11,925 nt of DNA. Source: Streptomyces sp. NRRL F-4489 (lineage in GTDB: Bacteria > Actinomycetota > Actinomycetes > Streptomycetales > Streptomycetaceae). The position numbers and the translations under genes were made by a program. Shown here in pieces: positions 1 to 6,609 of the stretch. Below the pieces are notes generated by a model, which searched no databases, was not told the origin of the DNA, and saw only the letters and a list, made by a program, of their open reading frames with translations. Where the stretch lies: NCBI RefSeq assembly GCF_001509485.1, contig NZ_LLZI01000049.1, positions 1 through 11,925 on the forward strand, in the 5' to 3' direction. Numbering within the stretch: the first letter of the stretch is position 1; the number at the start of each line of letters is the position of its first letter.

Positions 1-746
1 CCGCTCCCTCCACCACCCCCCGCCCGCGGCCCCGCCTCGCGCTGCTGATCACCGCCGCCGTCATCGCCCTCGGCGGCACCGCGGCAGGCGTCACCGCCCT
101 CGTCGCCCCGGGAAGCGGTCCCGGCGGCCCTGGCGGCCCCGCCGGCTCCGACGACGGCACGAAAGCCCACCCGGGGGCCACCGCGCAGGACGCCGCCCAC
201 AAGGGCAACAAGAAGGGGCAGCCCCCGTCCCAGGACCCGCAGGGCGCCGCCCCCACGGGAACGGCCACCGCCCCGGCCACCCCGGGCGACGACCCGCAGG
301 CCCCGCCCGGTTACCGGATCGTCCGCGACCCGGCCGGTTTCCGCATGGCCGTCCCCATCGGCTTCACCCGGTCCTACGAGAATTCGCGGGTCTACTACTA
401 CTCCGAGGGCAAGCGCTTCCGTATCGGGGTACAGCTCCAGCAGCCCGTCCCCGAGGGGCCGATCGGCGCGATGCGCACGGCGGACGCCAACGGGCCGAAG
501 AACTACCCCGGTTACCGCGGCGGCCAGGTCGTCGAGACCACCCACAACGGCCTCCGGGCCGGCCGCTGGGAGTTCATCTGGAACGGCAGCGCCCAGGACG
601 CCGGCGCCCGCTACACCTACGACCTCAGCTGGAACGAGGGCGGCCGGATGATGGACGTCTGGATCTCCTCCCCGGTCGCCTCCCGCGCCGACGCCAAGCG
701 GCAGTTCGACACGGCGGTGGAGACCTTCCAGCTGGCCGGCCGCTGA
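1..746 (+). CDS. C-terminal part of a membrane-anchored protein, probably Ser/Thr protein kinase extracellular tail (5' truncated)
   Basis: The reading frame is open from base 3 to the TGA at 744-746, giving 247 codons with no start inside the window that fits the domain layout. Fragment residues about 12-35 are a hydrophobic membrane-spanning segment (LALLITAAVIALGGTAAGVT...) preceded by Arg/Pro-rich residues, so the downstream part should be outside the cell. A low-complexity linker rich in Pro, Gly, Ala and Lys follows (about 36-100). A compact domain then begins at PPGYRIVRDPAGF and runs to the end; it is rich in aromatics (YYYS, RFRIG, WEFIWNG) and ends in an amphipathic helix (AKRQFDTAVETF). 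This arrangement and the 'Y-x-x-V-x-DPAGF-x-x-AVP' opening are what I recall from the C-termini of Streptomyces Ser/Thr kinases. The kinase domain itself is outside the window, so the assignment is inference. Another one-pass membrane protein with the same tail is possible. Confidence 0.6.
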   Translation, partial: APSTTPRPRPRLALLITAAVIALGGTAAGVTALVAPGSGPGGPGGPAGSDDGTKAHPGATAQDAAHKGNKKGQPPSQDPQGAAPTGTATAPATPGDDPQAPPGYRIVRDPAGFRMAVPIGFTRSYENSRVYYYSEGKRFRIGVQLQQPVPEGPIGAMRTADANGPKNYPGYRGGQVVETTHNGLRAGRWEFIWNGSAQDAGARYTYDLSWNEGGRMMDVWISSPVASRADAKRQFDTAVETFQLAGR

Positions 747-861
747 CGGACGGCACCAGCCCACCCTCCCCAGGGCCCACCGTCCCCCCAGTCCACCCCC
801 CATACAGCCACCACCCACTGGCGCGATTGTGGCCGCCCGGTGAAAACCTGTTACTCCCGGG

Positions 862-890
862 TACACAAAGCGCTTCCGGACGCATACGCT
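862..890 (+). promoter_or_regulatory. candidate promoter for a leaderless succinate-semialdehyde dehydrogenase transcript
   Basis: TACACA (862-867) and TACGCT (885-890) are separated by 17 bp. They match the vegetative -35 (4 of 6 positions against TTGACA) and the TANNNT -10 pattern. The -10 ends 7 bp before the ATG at 898, so transcription would begin at or next to the start codon. The gene has no recognisable Shine-Dalgarno sequence, which agrees with a leaderless mRNA, a common form in actinobacteria. No transcription data support this; it is a sequence-based inference. Confidence 0.4.
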
Positions 891-897
891 CGCCCGC

Positions 898-2565
898 ATG
901 ACGGACTCGCAGGACACCGGTACGCCCACCGCCCCCGCCACCGAGGCCCCTTCCGCGAACGCCGCGAACGCCGCGCCCGCCGGCGGCAATCCGGTCGTGC
1001 GCGCCGCCCCCGGCGCCCGTACGGCCGCCGACGTGGTGTCCCCGGAGGTCGCCGCCCGCCTCACCCGGGACGTGGTGGGTTCCGGCCGGACCGCCAACCA
1101 CACGCCGTTCACCGGCGAGAAGCTGGCCGACCTGCCCGAGTCCACCCCCGAGGACGTCGCCCGCGCCTTCGAGCGGGCCCGCGCCGCGCAGGAGCGCTGG
1201 GCGAAGGTCCCGGTCCGGCAGCGCGCCGCGGTCCTGCTCCGCTTCCACGACCTGATCCTGCGCCGCCAGTCCGAGGTGCTGGATCTGATCCAGCTGGAGA
1301 CCGGCAAGGCCCGGCTGCACGCCCACGAGGAAATACAGGCCGTCGCCGTCGCCGCCCGCCACTACGGCCGCAAGGCCCCCGCCTACCTCCGCCCCAAGGG
1401 CCACACCGGCGTCGTCCCGACCCTCACCAAGGTCACCGAACTCCGCCAGCCGCGCGGTGTGGTGGGCCAGATCGCGCCCTGGAACTACCCGTTCGAGCTG
1501 ACCGTCGGCGATGCCCTGCCGGCCTTCGTGGCGGGCAACGCCGTCGTGATGAAGCCCGACACGGAGACCGCGCTGACCGCCCTGTGGGCCCGCGAGCAGC
1601 TGATCGAGGCCGGGCTCCCGGAGGACGTCTGGCAGGTGGTGATCGGCGACGGCCCGGTCGTCGGCCCGGAGGTCGTCCGGCACGCCGACTACGTCTCGTT
1701 CACCGGCTCGACCCGCACCGGCCGCGAGGTCGCCCAGGGCGCCGCCGCCCGGCTCGTCGGCGTCTCCCTCGAACTCGGCGGCAAGAACGCCATGCTGGTC
1801 CTGCACGACGCCGACATCGAGAAGGCCGCCGCGGGCGCCATCCGGGGCTGCTTCTCCTCCGCGGGCCAGCTGTGCATCTCCATCGAGCGGCTCTACGTCC
1901 ACGAGTCGATCGCGGACGCGTTCCTGGAGCGGTTCGCCGCCCGCACCAAGGCCATGCGGCTGGGCAACGCCCTCGCCTACGGGGCCGACATGGGCTCCCT
2001 GGTGGGCGAGCGCCAGCTGGAGACCGTCACCCGGCACGTCGAGGAGGCCGTGGCCAAGGGCGCCCGGGTGCTCGCCGGCGGCCGCCCCCGCCCCGACATC
2101 GGCCCGCTCTTCTACGAGCCGACCATCCTGGACGGCGTCGAGGCCCCGATGGCCGTCTGCGGCGAGGAGACCTTCGGCCCGGTGGTCTCGATCTACCGCT
2201 TCCGCGACGAGGACGAGGCCGTCGCCCGCGCCAACGCCACACCGTACGGCCTGAATTCCAGCGTCTGGACGAAGGACGGCCGGCGCGGCCGGGCCGTCGC
2301 GGCCCGCCTGCGCACCGGCACCGTCAACGTCAACGAGGCGTACGCGGCCGGCTACGGCAGCGTGCAGTCCCCGATGGGCGGTATGGGCGACTCGGGCCTG
2401 GGCCGCCGCCACGGCGCCGAGGGCATCCTCAAGTACACCGAGGCGCAGACCGTCGCCCAGCAGCGCCTGATGCCCCTGGCACCGGCCTTCGGCATGGACG
2501 ACGAGAAGTACGCCGCCTTCATGACCCGCAGCCTGCGCGCCATGAAGGCCCTCCGCCTGCGCTGA
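898..2565 (+). CDS. succinate-semialdehyde dehydrogenase, NAD(P)+ (GabD2-type aldehyde dehydrogenase)
   Basis: This 555-residue aldehyde dehydrogenase should oxidise succinic semialdehyde to succinate in the cytoplasm, at the end of the GABA shunt or of related C4 semialdehyde pathways. Conserved ALDH elements appear in order: PWNYP with the oxyanion Asn196; the cofactor-binding VVMKPD with Lys219; FTGS (268-271); LELGGKN with the general base Glu292; the nucleophile Cys326 in SAGQLCISIERL; and EETFGPVVS (423-431). 'KPD' in place of the common 'KPS/KPA', together with GQLCISIER, GPLFYEPT and SPMGGMGDSGLGRRHG, matches the mycobacterial GabD2 clade as I remember it. The first about 65 residues are an Ala/Pro-rich extension. 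I chose ATG 898 because a promoter-like sequence lies 7 bp upstream; there is no Shine-Dalgarno for this or the next in-frame start (GTG 997). The GMC oxidoreductase lies 118 bp downstream on the same strand. The exact aldehyde substrate is inferred from family resemblance. Confidence 0.88.
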   Translation: MTDSQDTGTPTAPATEAPSANAANAAPAGGNPVVRAAPGARTAADVVSPEVAARLTRDVVGSGRTANHTPFTGEKLADLPESTPEDVARAFERARAAQERWAKVPVRQRAAVLLRFHDLILRRQSEVLDLIQLETGKARLHAHEEIQAVAVAARHYGRKAPAYLRPKGHTGVVPTLTKVTELRQPRGVVGQIAPWNYPFELTVGDALPAFVAGNAVVMKPDTETALTALWAREQLIEAGLPEDVWQVVIGDGPVVGPEVVRHADYVSFTGSTRTGREVAQGAAARLVGVSLELGGKNAMLVLHDADIEKAAAGAIRGCFSSAGQLCISIERLYVHESIADAFLERFAARTKAMRLGNALAYGADMGSLVGERQLETVTRHVEEAVAKGARVLAGGRPRPDIGPLFYEPTILDGVEAPMAVCGEETFGPVVSIYRFRDEDEAVARANATPYGLNSSVWTKDGRRGRAVAARLRTGTVNVNEAYAAGYGSVQSPMGGMGDSGLGRRHGAEGILKYTEAQTVAQQRLMPLAPAFGMDDEKYAAFMTRSLRAMKALRLR

Positions 2566-2662
2566 AAAATCCAGCCCCTCCGGCTGCAGCAATCAGCCCC
2601 TCCGGGCGGAGAAAATCCAGCCCCTCCGGCGTTTGAGGAGCGGGGTCCGGGGCGGAGCCCCG
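2566..2662. repeat. dispersed Streptomyces-type intergenic repeat with one full and two partial copies
   Basis: Three copies of a unit ending in CAGCCCCTCCGG follow the stop codon directly: 2566-2583, 2590-2605 and 2611-2629. The third continues into CGTTTGAGGAGCGGGGTCC and then CGGGGCGGAGCCCCG (2648-2662), a hairpin with a 6-bp stem and a 3-nt loop. CCTC and GAGG around GCGTTT can form a second small stem. I recall this 'CAGCCCC..CCGGCGTTTGAGG.GCGGGGTC.GGGGCGGAGCCCC' sequence from many intergenic sites in Streptomyces genomes, where it behaves like a REP or BIME element. It lies between the two oxidoreductase genes and could weaken transcription or protect the 3' end of the upstream mRNA. 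Confidence 0.75.
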
Positions 2663-2683
2663 AATACGGAAACGGAGGTACCG

Positions 2684-4537
2684 GTGCCACACGACAACGC
2701 GCCCCAGCCCACCGAAACGGGCGCACCGCCCACGCAGGCCGACCCGGCCACCGAGCACGCCTACGACTACGACGTCCTCGTCATCGGCTCCGGCTTCGGC
2801 GGCTCCGTCTCCGCCCTCCGCCTGACCGAGAAGGGCTACCGCGTCGGCGTCCTCGAAGCCGGCCGCCGCTTCACCCGCGCGACCCTCCCCAAGAACTCCT
2901 GGGACCTCAAGAACTACCTCTGGGCCCCGGCCCTCGGCCTCTACGGCATCCAGCGCATCCACCTGCTGGGCAACGTCATGGTGCTGGCCGGCGCCGGCGT
3001 CGGCGGCGGTTCGCTGAACTACGCCAACACCCTCTACGTCCCGCCCAGGGCGTTCTTCGACGACCCCCAGTGGCGGGACATCACCGACTGGCAGCAGGAG
3101 CTCAAGCCGTACTACGACCAGGCCCGCCGGATGCTCGGCGTCCGCCTCAACCCCACGATGACCCCCTCCGACGTGCATCTGAAGGCCGCCGCGCAGGCCA
3201 TGGGCGTCGGCGACACCTTCCACATGGCGCCGGTCGGGGTGTTCTTCGGGGACGGCGAGGACGCCGGCGGGACGGCGCGGGCGGAGCCGGGCGCGGAGGT
3301 CCCCGACCCGTACTTCGGCGGCGCGGGCCCGTCCCGGCGGGCGTGCACCGAGTGCGGTGAGTGCATGACCGGCTGCCGGCACGGCGCGAAGAACACCCTC
3401 ACCGAGAACTACCTCCACCTCGCCGAGCGGGCGGGCGCCGTGATCCACCCGATGACCTCGGTCGTCGCCGTCACCGAGGACTCCCGCGGCGGCTTCGCGG
3501 TGCGCACCCTGCCCACCGACAACAAGAAGAAGGGCGCCGGCCGCACCTTCACCGCCCGCAAGGTGGTGCTGGCCGCCGGCACCTACGGCACCCAGACGCT
3601 GCTGCACCGCATGAAGGACACCGGGCTGCTGCCGTACCTCTCCGCCCGCCTCGGCACGCTCACCCGCACCAACTCCGAGGCGCTGGTGGGCGCGCAGACC
3701 ACCAGCCGCCGCTACCGCAAGCGGCACGGCGCCGACCGCGTCGACTTCACCCGCGGCGTGGCGATCACCTCGTCCATCCACCCCGACGAGAACACCCACA
3801 TCGAGCCGGTCCGCTACGGCCGCGGCTCCAACTCCATGGGCGGCCTGACCATCCTCCAGGTGCCGTACCGCCCGGCCGGCCGGGTCCTGGGCTGGGCCGG
3901 CAACATGGTCCGCCATCCGCTGCTGGCGCTCCGCTCGCTCTCCAACCGCCGCTGGTCAGAGCGCACCATCATCGGCCTGGTCATGCAGTCCCTGGACAAC
4001 TCCCTGACGACGTACCGGCGTCCGCGCGGCCCGGGCAAGGGCCTGCTCACCGCCCGGCAGGGCCACGGCGCCCCCAACCCCACCCAGATCCCCGAGGCCA
4101 CCGAGGCCGCGACCCTGCTGGCCCAGGAGATCAACGGGTTCGCCGGCAGCAACATCGGCGAGCTGATGGGCACCCCGCTCACCGCCCACTTCCTCGGCGG
4201 CTGCCCGATCGGCGCGGACGCCGACCACGGTGTCATCGACCCCTACCACCGCCTCTACGGCCATCCGGGCATCTCGGTCGTCGACGGTTCCGCGGTCTCC
4301 GCCAACCTCGGCGTCAACCCGTCCCTGACCATCACCGCCCAGGCCGAACGCGCCATGTCCCTGTGGCCCAACAAGGGCGAGCCGGACCCGCGCCCCGCCC
4401 CGGGGCAGCCGTACGCCCGCGTGGCCCCGGTGGCGCCGCGCCACCCGGCCGTCCCCGCTGCCGCGTTCGCCGCCCTCCGCCTGCCCCTCCTGCCGGTCCC
4501 CCCGGTACCGCAGAAATCCGCCCCGCCCACGGGCTGA
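2684..4537 (+). CDS. GMC-family FAD oxidoreductase, ChoD / cholesterol-oxidase-like, with four-Cys insertion
   Basis: A flavoprotein of 617 residues from GTG 2684; GGAGG at 2674-2678 lies 5 bp upstream and decides this start over an in-frame TTG inside the repeat. The N-terminal Rossmann motif is VLVIGSGFGGS (31-41), with the acidic ribose-binding residue in VLEAGRR. GAGVGGGSLNYANTL (103-117) is the second FAD contact. GTPLTAHFLGGCPIG carries the catalytic-type His502 and NLGVNPSLTI the paired Asn545, as in GMC oxidases. CTECGECMTGC (Cys221, 224, 227, 231) looks like an iron-sulfur or zinc ligand set and resembles the one I remember in mycobacterial ChoD (Rv3409c). There is no Tat or Sec signal peptide, so it should be cytoplasmic, unlike secreted Streptomyces cholesterol oxidase. 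The last about 50 residues are Pro/Ala-rich and low complexity. A sterol or other alcohol substrate is plausible but not shown; databases usually name these 'cholesterol oxidase' or 'GMC family oxidoreductase'. Confidence 0.85.
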   Translation: MPHDNAPQPTETGAPPTQADPATEHAYDYDVLVIGSGFGGSVSALRLTEKGYRVGVLEAGRRFTRATLPKNSWDLKNYLWAPALGLYGIQRIHLLGNVMVLAGAGVGGGSLNYANTLYVPPRAFFDDPQWRDITDWQQELKPYYDQARRMLGVRLNPTMTPSDVHLKAAAQAMGVGDTFHMAPVGVFFGDGEDAGGTARAEPGAEVPDPYFGGAGPSRRACTECGECMTGCRHGAKNTLTENYLHLAERAGAVIHPMTSVVAVTEDSRGGFAVRTLPTDNKKKGAGRTFTARKVVLAAGTYGTQTLLHRMKDTGLLPYLSARLGTLTRTNSEALVGAQTTSRRYRKRHGADRVDFTRGVAITSSIHPDENTHIEPVRYGRGSNSMGGLTILQVPYRPAGRVLGWAGNMVRHPLLALRSLSNRRWSERTIIGLVMQSLDNSLTTYRRPRGPGKGLLTARQGHGAPNPTQIPEATEAATLLAQEINGFAGSNIGELMGTPLTAHFLGGCPIGADADHGVIDPYHRLYGHPGISVVDGSAVSANLGVNPSLTITAQAERAMSLWPNKGEPDPRPAPGQPYARVAPVAPRHPAVPAAAFAALRLPLLPVPPVPQKSAPPTG

Positions 4538-4543
4538 CGCGAC

Positions 4544-4574
4544 GGAGGGCCGCCCCCAAGGGAAGCGGCCCTCC
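4544..4574. terminator. bidirectional hairpin terminator between convergent genes
   Basis: GGAGGGCCGC (4544-4553) and GCGGCCCTCC (4565-4574) form a perfect 10-bp stem around an 11-nt loop, in which CCC and GGG can pair further. It begins 6 bp after the GMC stop codon and ends 22 bp before the stop codon of the convergent minus-strand gene, so it can serve both. There is no T-tract, as usual in Streptomyces. Confidence 0.8.
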
Positions 4575-4596
4575 TCGACTCTCCTACGGGGTGCCG

Positions 4597-5685
4597 TTAC
4601 GCGGCCGCGCCCCCGCCGGCCTTGCGGCGGCGGACGACGAAGAGCGCCCCGGCGCCGACCACCAGCGCCAGGCCGCCGGCCATGGCGATCGTCGGCAGCG
4701 CGGAGGACGAACCGGTCTCGGCGAGGTTGCCGGTCACCGGCAGCTTGGCCAGGTCCTCCTTGGGCTTCGCCGGGGTGACCGGCTTGGCGCCGCCCTGCGG
4801 CCCGGGCTTGTTGCCGGGCTTGCCGGGCTTGGCCGGCGGGATCTGGCCCGGCTTGCTGCCGGCCGCCAGGATCGCGAAGTCGTACCACTGCTCCGCCGAC
4901 GAGCCGCAGGACCCGTCCGCGTTGTAGTAGTCGCCCGCGATCAGCGCGAAGCCGTCACCGGCCGGCGCGCTCTTGTCGGCGCTGATCCGCATCGTCAGCT
5001 CGGCCGTCTCGTGCGGGTCCAGCTCGAACCAGCCGAAGTAGTCGCCGTTGGTCCACTCGCCGAACGCGGTCCACTTGCCGGTGTCCGGGTCCTGGTACTC
5101 CAGGTGCAGCCGGGAGTCGGGGCCGTTGCCGTCGCCGTTCAGCGGCACCGCCATGATGAACGGGTAGACCTCGTCCAGCTTCCGGTCGGTGGTGTTCGTC
5201 AGCGCGACGGTGAAGCGCGACCAGCCGCCGCCGGCGACCAGCTTCGACGGAAGGTTCCGCACGGTGGTCTTCAGCGACGGGTCGTCGATGGTGCACTCGT
5301 CGCCCTCGTCGTCGCCCTTGTCGGACGGCGGGGTGGCGGTCGGCTTGCCGCCCGCGGTCGGTCCGCCGGACGGGGACGGCGAGACGGACGGGCCGGGCGT
5401 GCCGGAGGGGCGCGCGGTGGACGGCGCGGTCTCGGTGCCGCCCGTCGTGCTGCCGGTACCGGACTCCTTCTCGCCGGCCGGCGTCTGCTCGCCGGCGGCC
5501 GGGGGCTGGTCCGGCGTGGTGGTGGAGCCGCTCTGCTCCGGGCCGGGGGTGTCCTCCGGCGCGGGGGCGGTGGCCGCGGTGTCGGTGCCGGGACCGGTCG
5601 CGTACGCGGCGGGGGCCGCCATGAGGGCGGCGGGGGCTATGACGGCCGTCGCGGCGACGGCCGTCAGGGCACGGCGGAGCTTCAT
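4597..5685 (-). CDS. secreted LAETG-anchored cell-wall surface protein
   Basis: A 362-residue protein starting at ATG 5685 and preceded by GAGAGG 8 bp upstream. Residues 1-29 are a Sec signal peptide (MKLRR, hydrophobic core, predicted cleavage after AYA). Residues 30-125 are a Thr/Pro/Ser/Gly-rich low-complexity wall-spanning segment. Residues about 128-275 form one compact, aromatic-rich domain with only two cysteines, Cys131 and Cys260, at its edges; these could form a disulfide. Its sequence (GGWSRFTVALTNTT, EWTNGDYFGWFELDP) suggests a beta-sandwich, but I do not recognise a named function. A Pro/Gly/Lys linker leads to LAETG (321-325), a hydrophobic helix (about 330-351) and an RRRK tail, the three-part sorting signal used by class E sortases of Streptomyces. 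LPVTG lies at 315-319, one residue before it. No sortase gene is in the window. The leader contains a 7-bp hairpin at 5710-5727. Confidence 0.85.
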   Translation of the reverse strand: MKLRRALTAVAATAVIAPAALMAAPAAYATGPGTDTAATAPAPEDTPGPEQSGSTTTPDQPPAAGEQTPAGEKESGTGSTTGGTETAPSTARPSGTPGPSVSPSPSGGPTAGGKPTATPPSDKGDDEGDECTIDDPSLKTTVRNLPSKLVAGGGWSRFTVALTNTTDRKLDEVYPFIMAVPLNGDGNGPDSRLHLEYQDPDTGKWTAFGEWTNGDYFGWFELDPHETAELTMRISADKSAPAGDGFALIAGDYYNADGSCGSSAEQWYDFAILAAGSKPGQIPPAKPGKPGNKPGPQGGAKPVTPAKPKEDLAKLPVTGNLAETGSSSALPTIAMAGGLALVVGAGALFVVRRRKAGGGAAA

Positions 5686-5830
5686 CCAGAAGACCTCTCG
5701 GGGACCGAAGTGCCGCGGGGGCGGCACATGGAACGCGGGCCGTCGCGGTGGGGCGCGGTATGGCCGTGCGATGTCAGATACGTGACCGCCGATGGCCGGA
5801 AAAGGTTGTTGACTCATCCGGAAAGATCGG

Positions 5831-5846
5831 CGTGATCTCACTCACA
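5831..5846 (-). promoter_or_regulatory. Crp-like palindrome upstream of the LAETG-protein gene
   Basis: On the minus strand the sequence TGTGAGTGAGATCACG has the form TGTGA-N6-TCACG, close to the Crp/Fnr-family consensus and to the GTG-N6-GNCAC motif I recall for Streptomyces Crp (one position differs). It lies about 145 bp upstream of the start of the anchored-protein gene. I could not identify a convincing -35/-10 pair beside it, so its role is uncertain. Confidence 0.3.
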
Positions 5847-5911
5847 ACTTTCACAGCCGCCCCACAGGCACCCCGTAGCCACTGAATGGGCGCCACCGAG
5901 CCGACCCGCCC

Positions 5912-6060
5912 GGCCGCCATGCGGCCCCGCCTCACAGCGAAGGGCCCCGGGACTCCTCCGCGAGGGGGGAACGCGGAGGCCACGGGGCCCTTGGCTTTCG
6001 GTGCCGGCGTCAGGGCAGCGCCGGCACCGACGGGCGGCGCTGGGGGGGGGGTAGCGCCGC
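5912..6060. other. array of four consecutive perfect hairpins, two with C-tract loops on the minus strand (candidate structured RNA)
   Basis: Four stems follow each other closely. 5912-5926 has 6 bp and a 3-nt loop. 5940-5992 is a two-tier hairpin with an outer 10-bp stem (5940-5949/5983-5992), an inner 8-bp stem (5955-5962/5972-5979) and a 9-nt loop. 5999-6029 has 11 bp and a 9-nt loop. 6034-6060 has 8 bp and an 11-nt loop. Read on the minus strand, the loop of the last contains ten consecutive C and that of the two-tier hairpin six consecutive C. This recalls 6C RNA, an actinobacterial non-coding RNA defined by two hairpins with at least six C in the loops. A weak minus-strand promoter (TTGACG 6186-6181, TACGGA 6161-6156, 19-bp spacer) lies upstream. 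The array could instead be a plus-strand terminator or part of a long leader of the anchored-protein gene. Confidence 0.35.
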
Positions 6061-6072
6061 TGGCTCATGGGT

Positions 6073-6108
6073 GGTGCGGATGGTGCGGGTGGTGCGGGTG
6101 GTGCGCGG
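6073..6108. repeat. 9-bp tandem repeat (GGTGCGGGT), four units
   Basis: Four contiguous 9-mers: GGTGCGGAT, GGTGCGGGT, GGTGCGGGT and GGTGCGCGG. The two middle units are identical and the outer ones differ by one to three bases. They directly follow the hairpin array and lie in no supported reading frame. Confidence 0.7.
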
Positions 6109-6532
6109 TGCCCGCTACCGCCTGAGGTCTGGACCAATGGCGTACGCGGCAAAGGTCCGTACCGGAAGCGGTCCGCGGTTCGTCAAGCATCGTCCTGGAT
6201 GCGCCTCATCCGGCGCAACCGTTTCGACCGGATGCGGTCGGTCCCGGGCGTCCCCAGGACCGACCACCCCATCGGTGTGACCGGGCTGCTGTCCCCTGCT
6301 GACCGGCCACGAACCGGAACGAGGTCCCACGACGCCCGGCCGCTGCCAGCGGCCGGCCGTCTCATCGCTCCGGCGTTCCGCCCGTGGGGCGGCGTCTACG
6401 CGTAGTCCTGCAGACCGCGCCTGGCTGGCGTGGCACCGGGAACAACGACCCCTCGCGCGGCCCGGTCACGCGCCGTACGAGTGAGAGGGCAACCGAACTC
6501 AGTTCCAGCCGCGCCCCCACCGGGACACCGCA

Positions 6533-6586
6533 CGGATCCGGCCGCGCGCCCCCGTCGCGCGCCCGGCGCACCACCGGCCGGATCCG
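6533..6586 (-). terminator. nested hairpin downstream of the chorismate mutase gene
   Basis: CGGATCCGGCC (6533-6543) pairs perfectly over 11 bp with GGCCGGATCCG (6576-6586), and GCGCGC (6544-6549) can pair with GCGCGC (6557-6562) inside it. Read on the minus strand it begins 23 bp after the stop codon of the chorismate mutase gene and has no T-tract. Terminator function is inferred from position and stability. Confidence 0.6.
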
Positions 6587-6609
6587 GCCTGCCCCAGCCC
6601 CGGGCCGCC

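Larger units (their letters stand above)
6061..6609. other. gene-free region rich in inverted repeats
   Basis: I found no credible gene here: the open frames on both strands lack ribosome binding sites and family resemblance. Besides the 9-bp repeat it contains perfect inverted repeats at 6207-6213/6228-6234 (7 bp), 6236-6244/6257-6265 (9 bp) and 6336-6344/6348-6356 (9 bp, 3-nt loop). The terminator-like hairpin at 6533-6586 also lies here. GGTCTGGACCA at 6126-6136 differs by one base from the core of the DasR operator (GGTCTAGACCA). With 5686-6060, this makes about 920 bp between genes. Confidence 0.55.

Noticed and set aside
625..2592. 655-codon open frame on the minus strand across the dehydrogenase gene
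   Set aside because: It is an antisense shadow of a well-supported gene in very high GC DNA; the translation is low-complexity Gly/Ala/Arg with no family resemblance.
2633..2683. TTG start for the GMC oxidoreductase inside the dispersed repeat
   Set aside because: GTG 2684 has GGAGG at the right distance; the extra 17 residues encode the repeat.
3361..5835. 824-codon plus-strand frame through the GMC gene and antisense to the anchored-protein gene
   Set aside because: Arg/Pro-rich out-of-frame translation without a ribosome binding site; it crosses the strong terminator at 4544-4574.
5686..5841. N-terminal extension of the anchored protein to an upstream ATG at 5841
   Set aside because: It would place 52 residues before a textbook signal peptide; the ATG at 5685 has its own Shine-Dalgarno.
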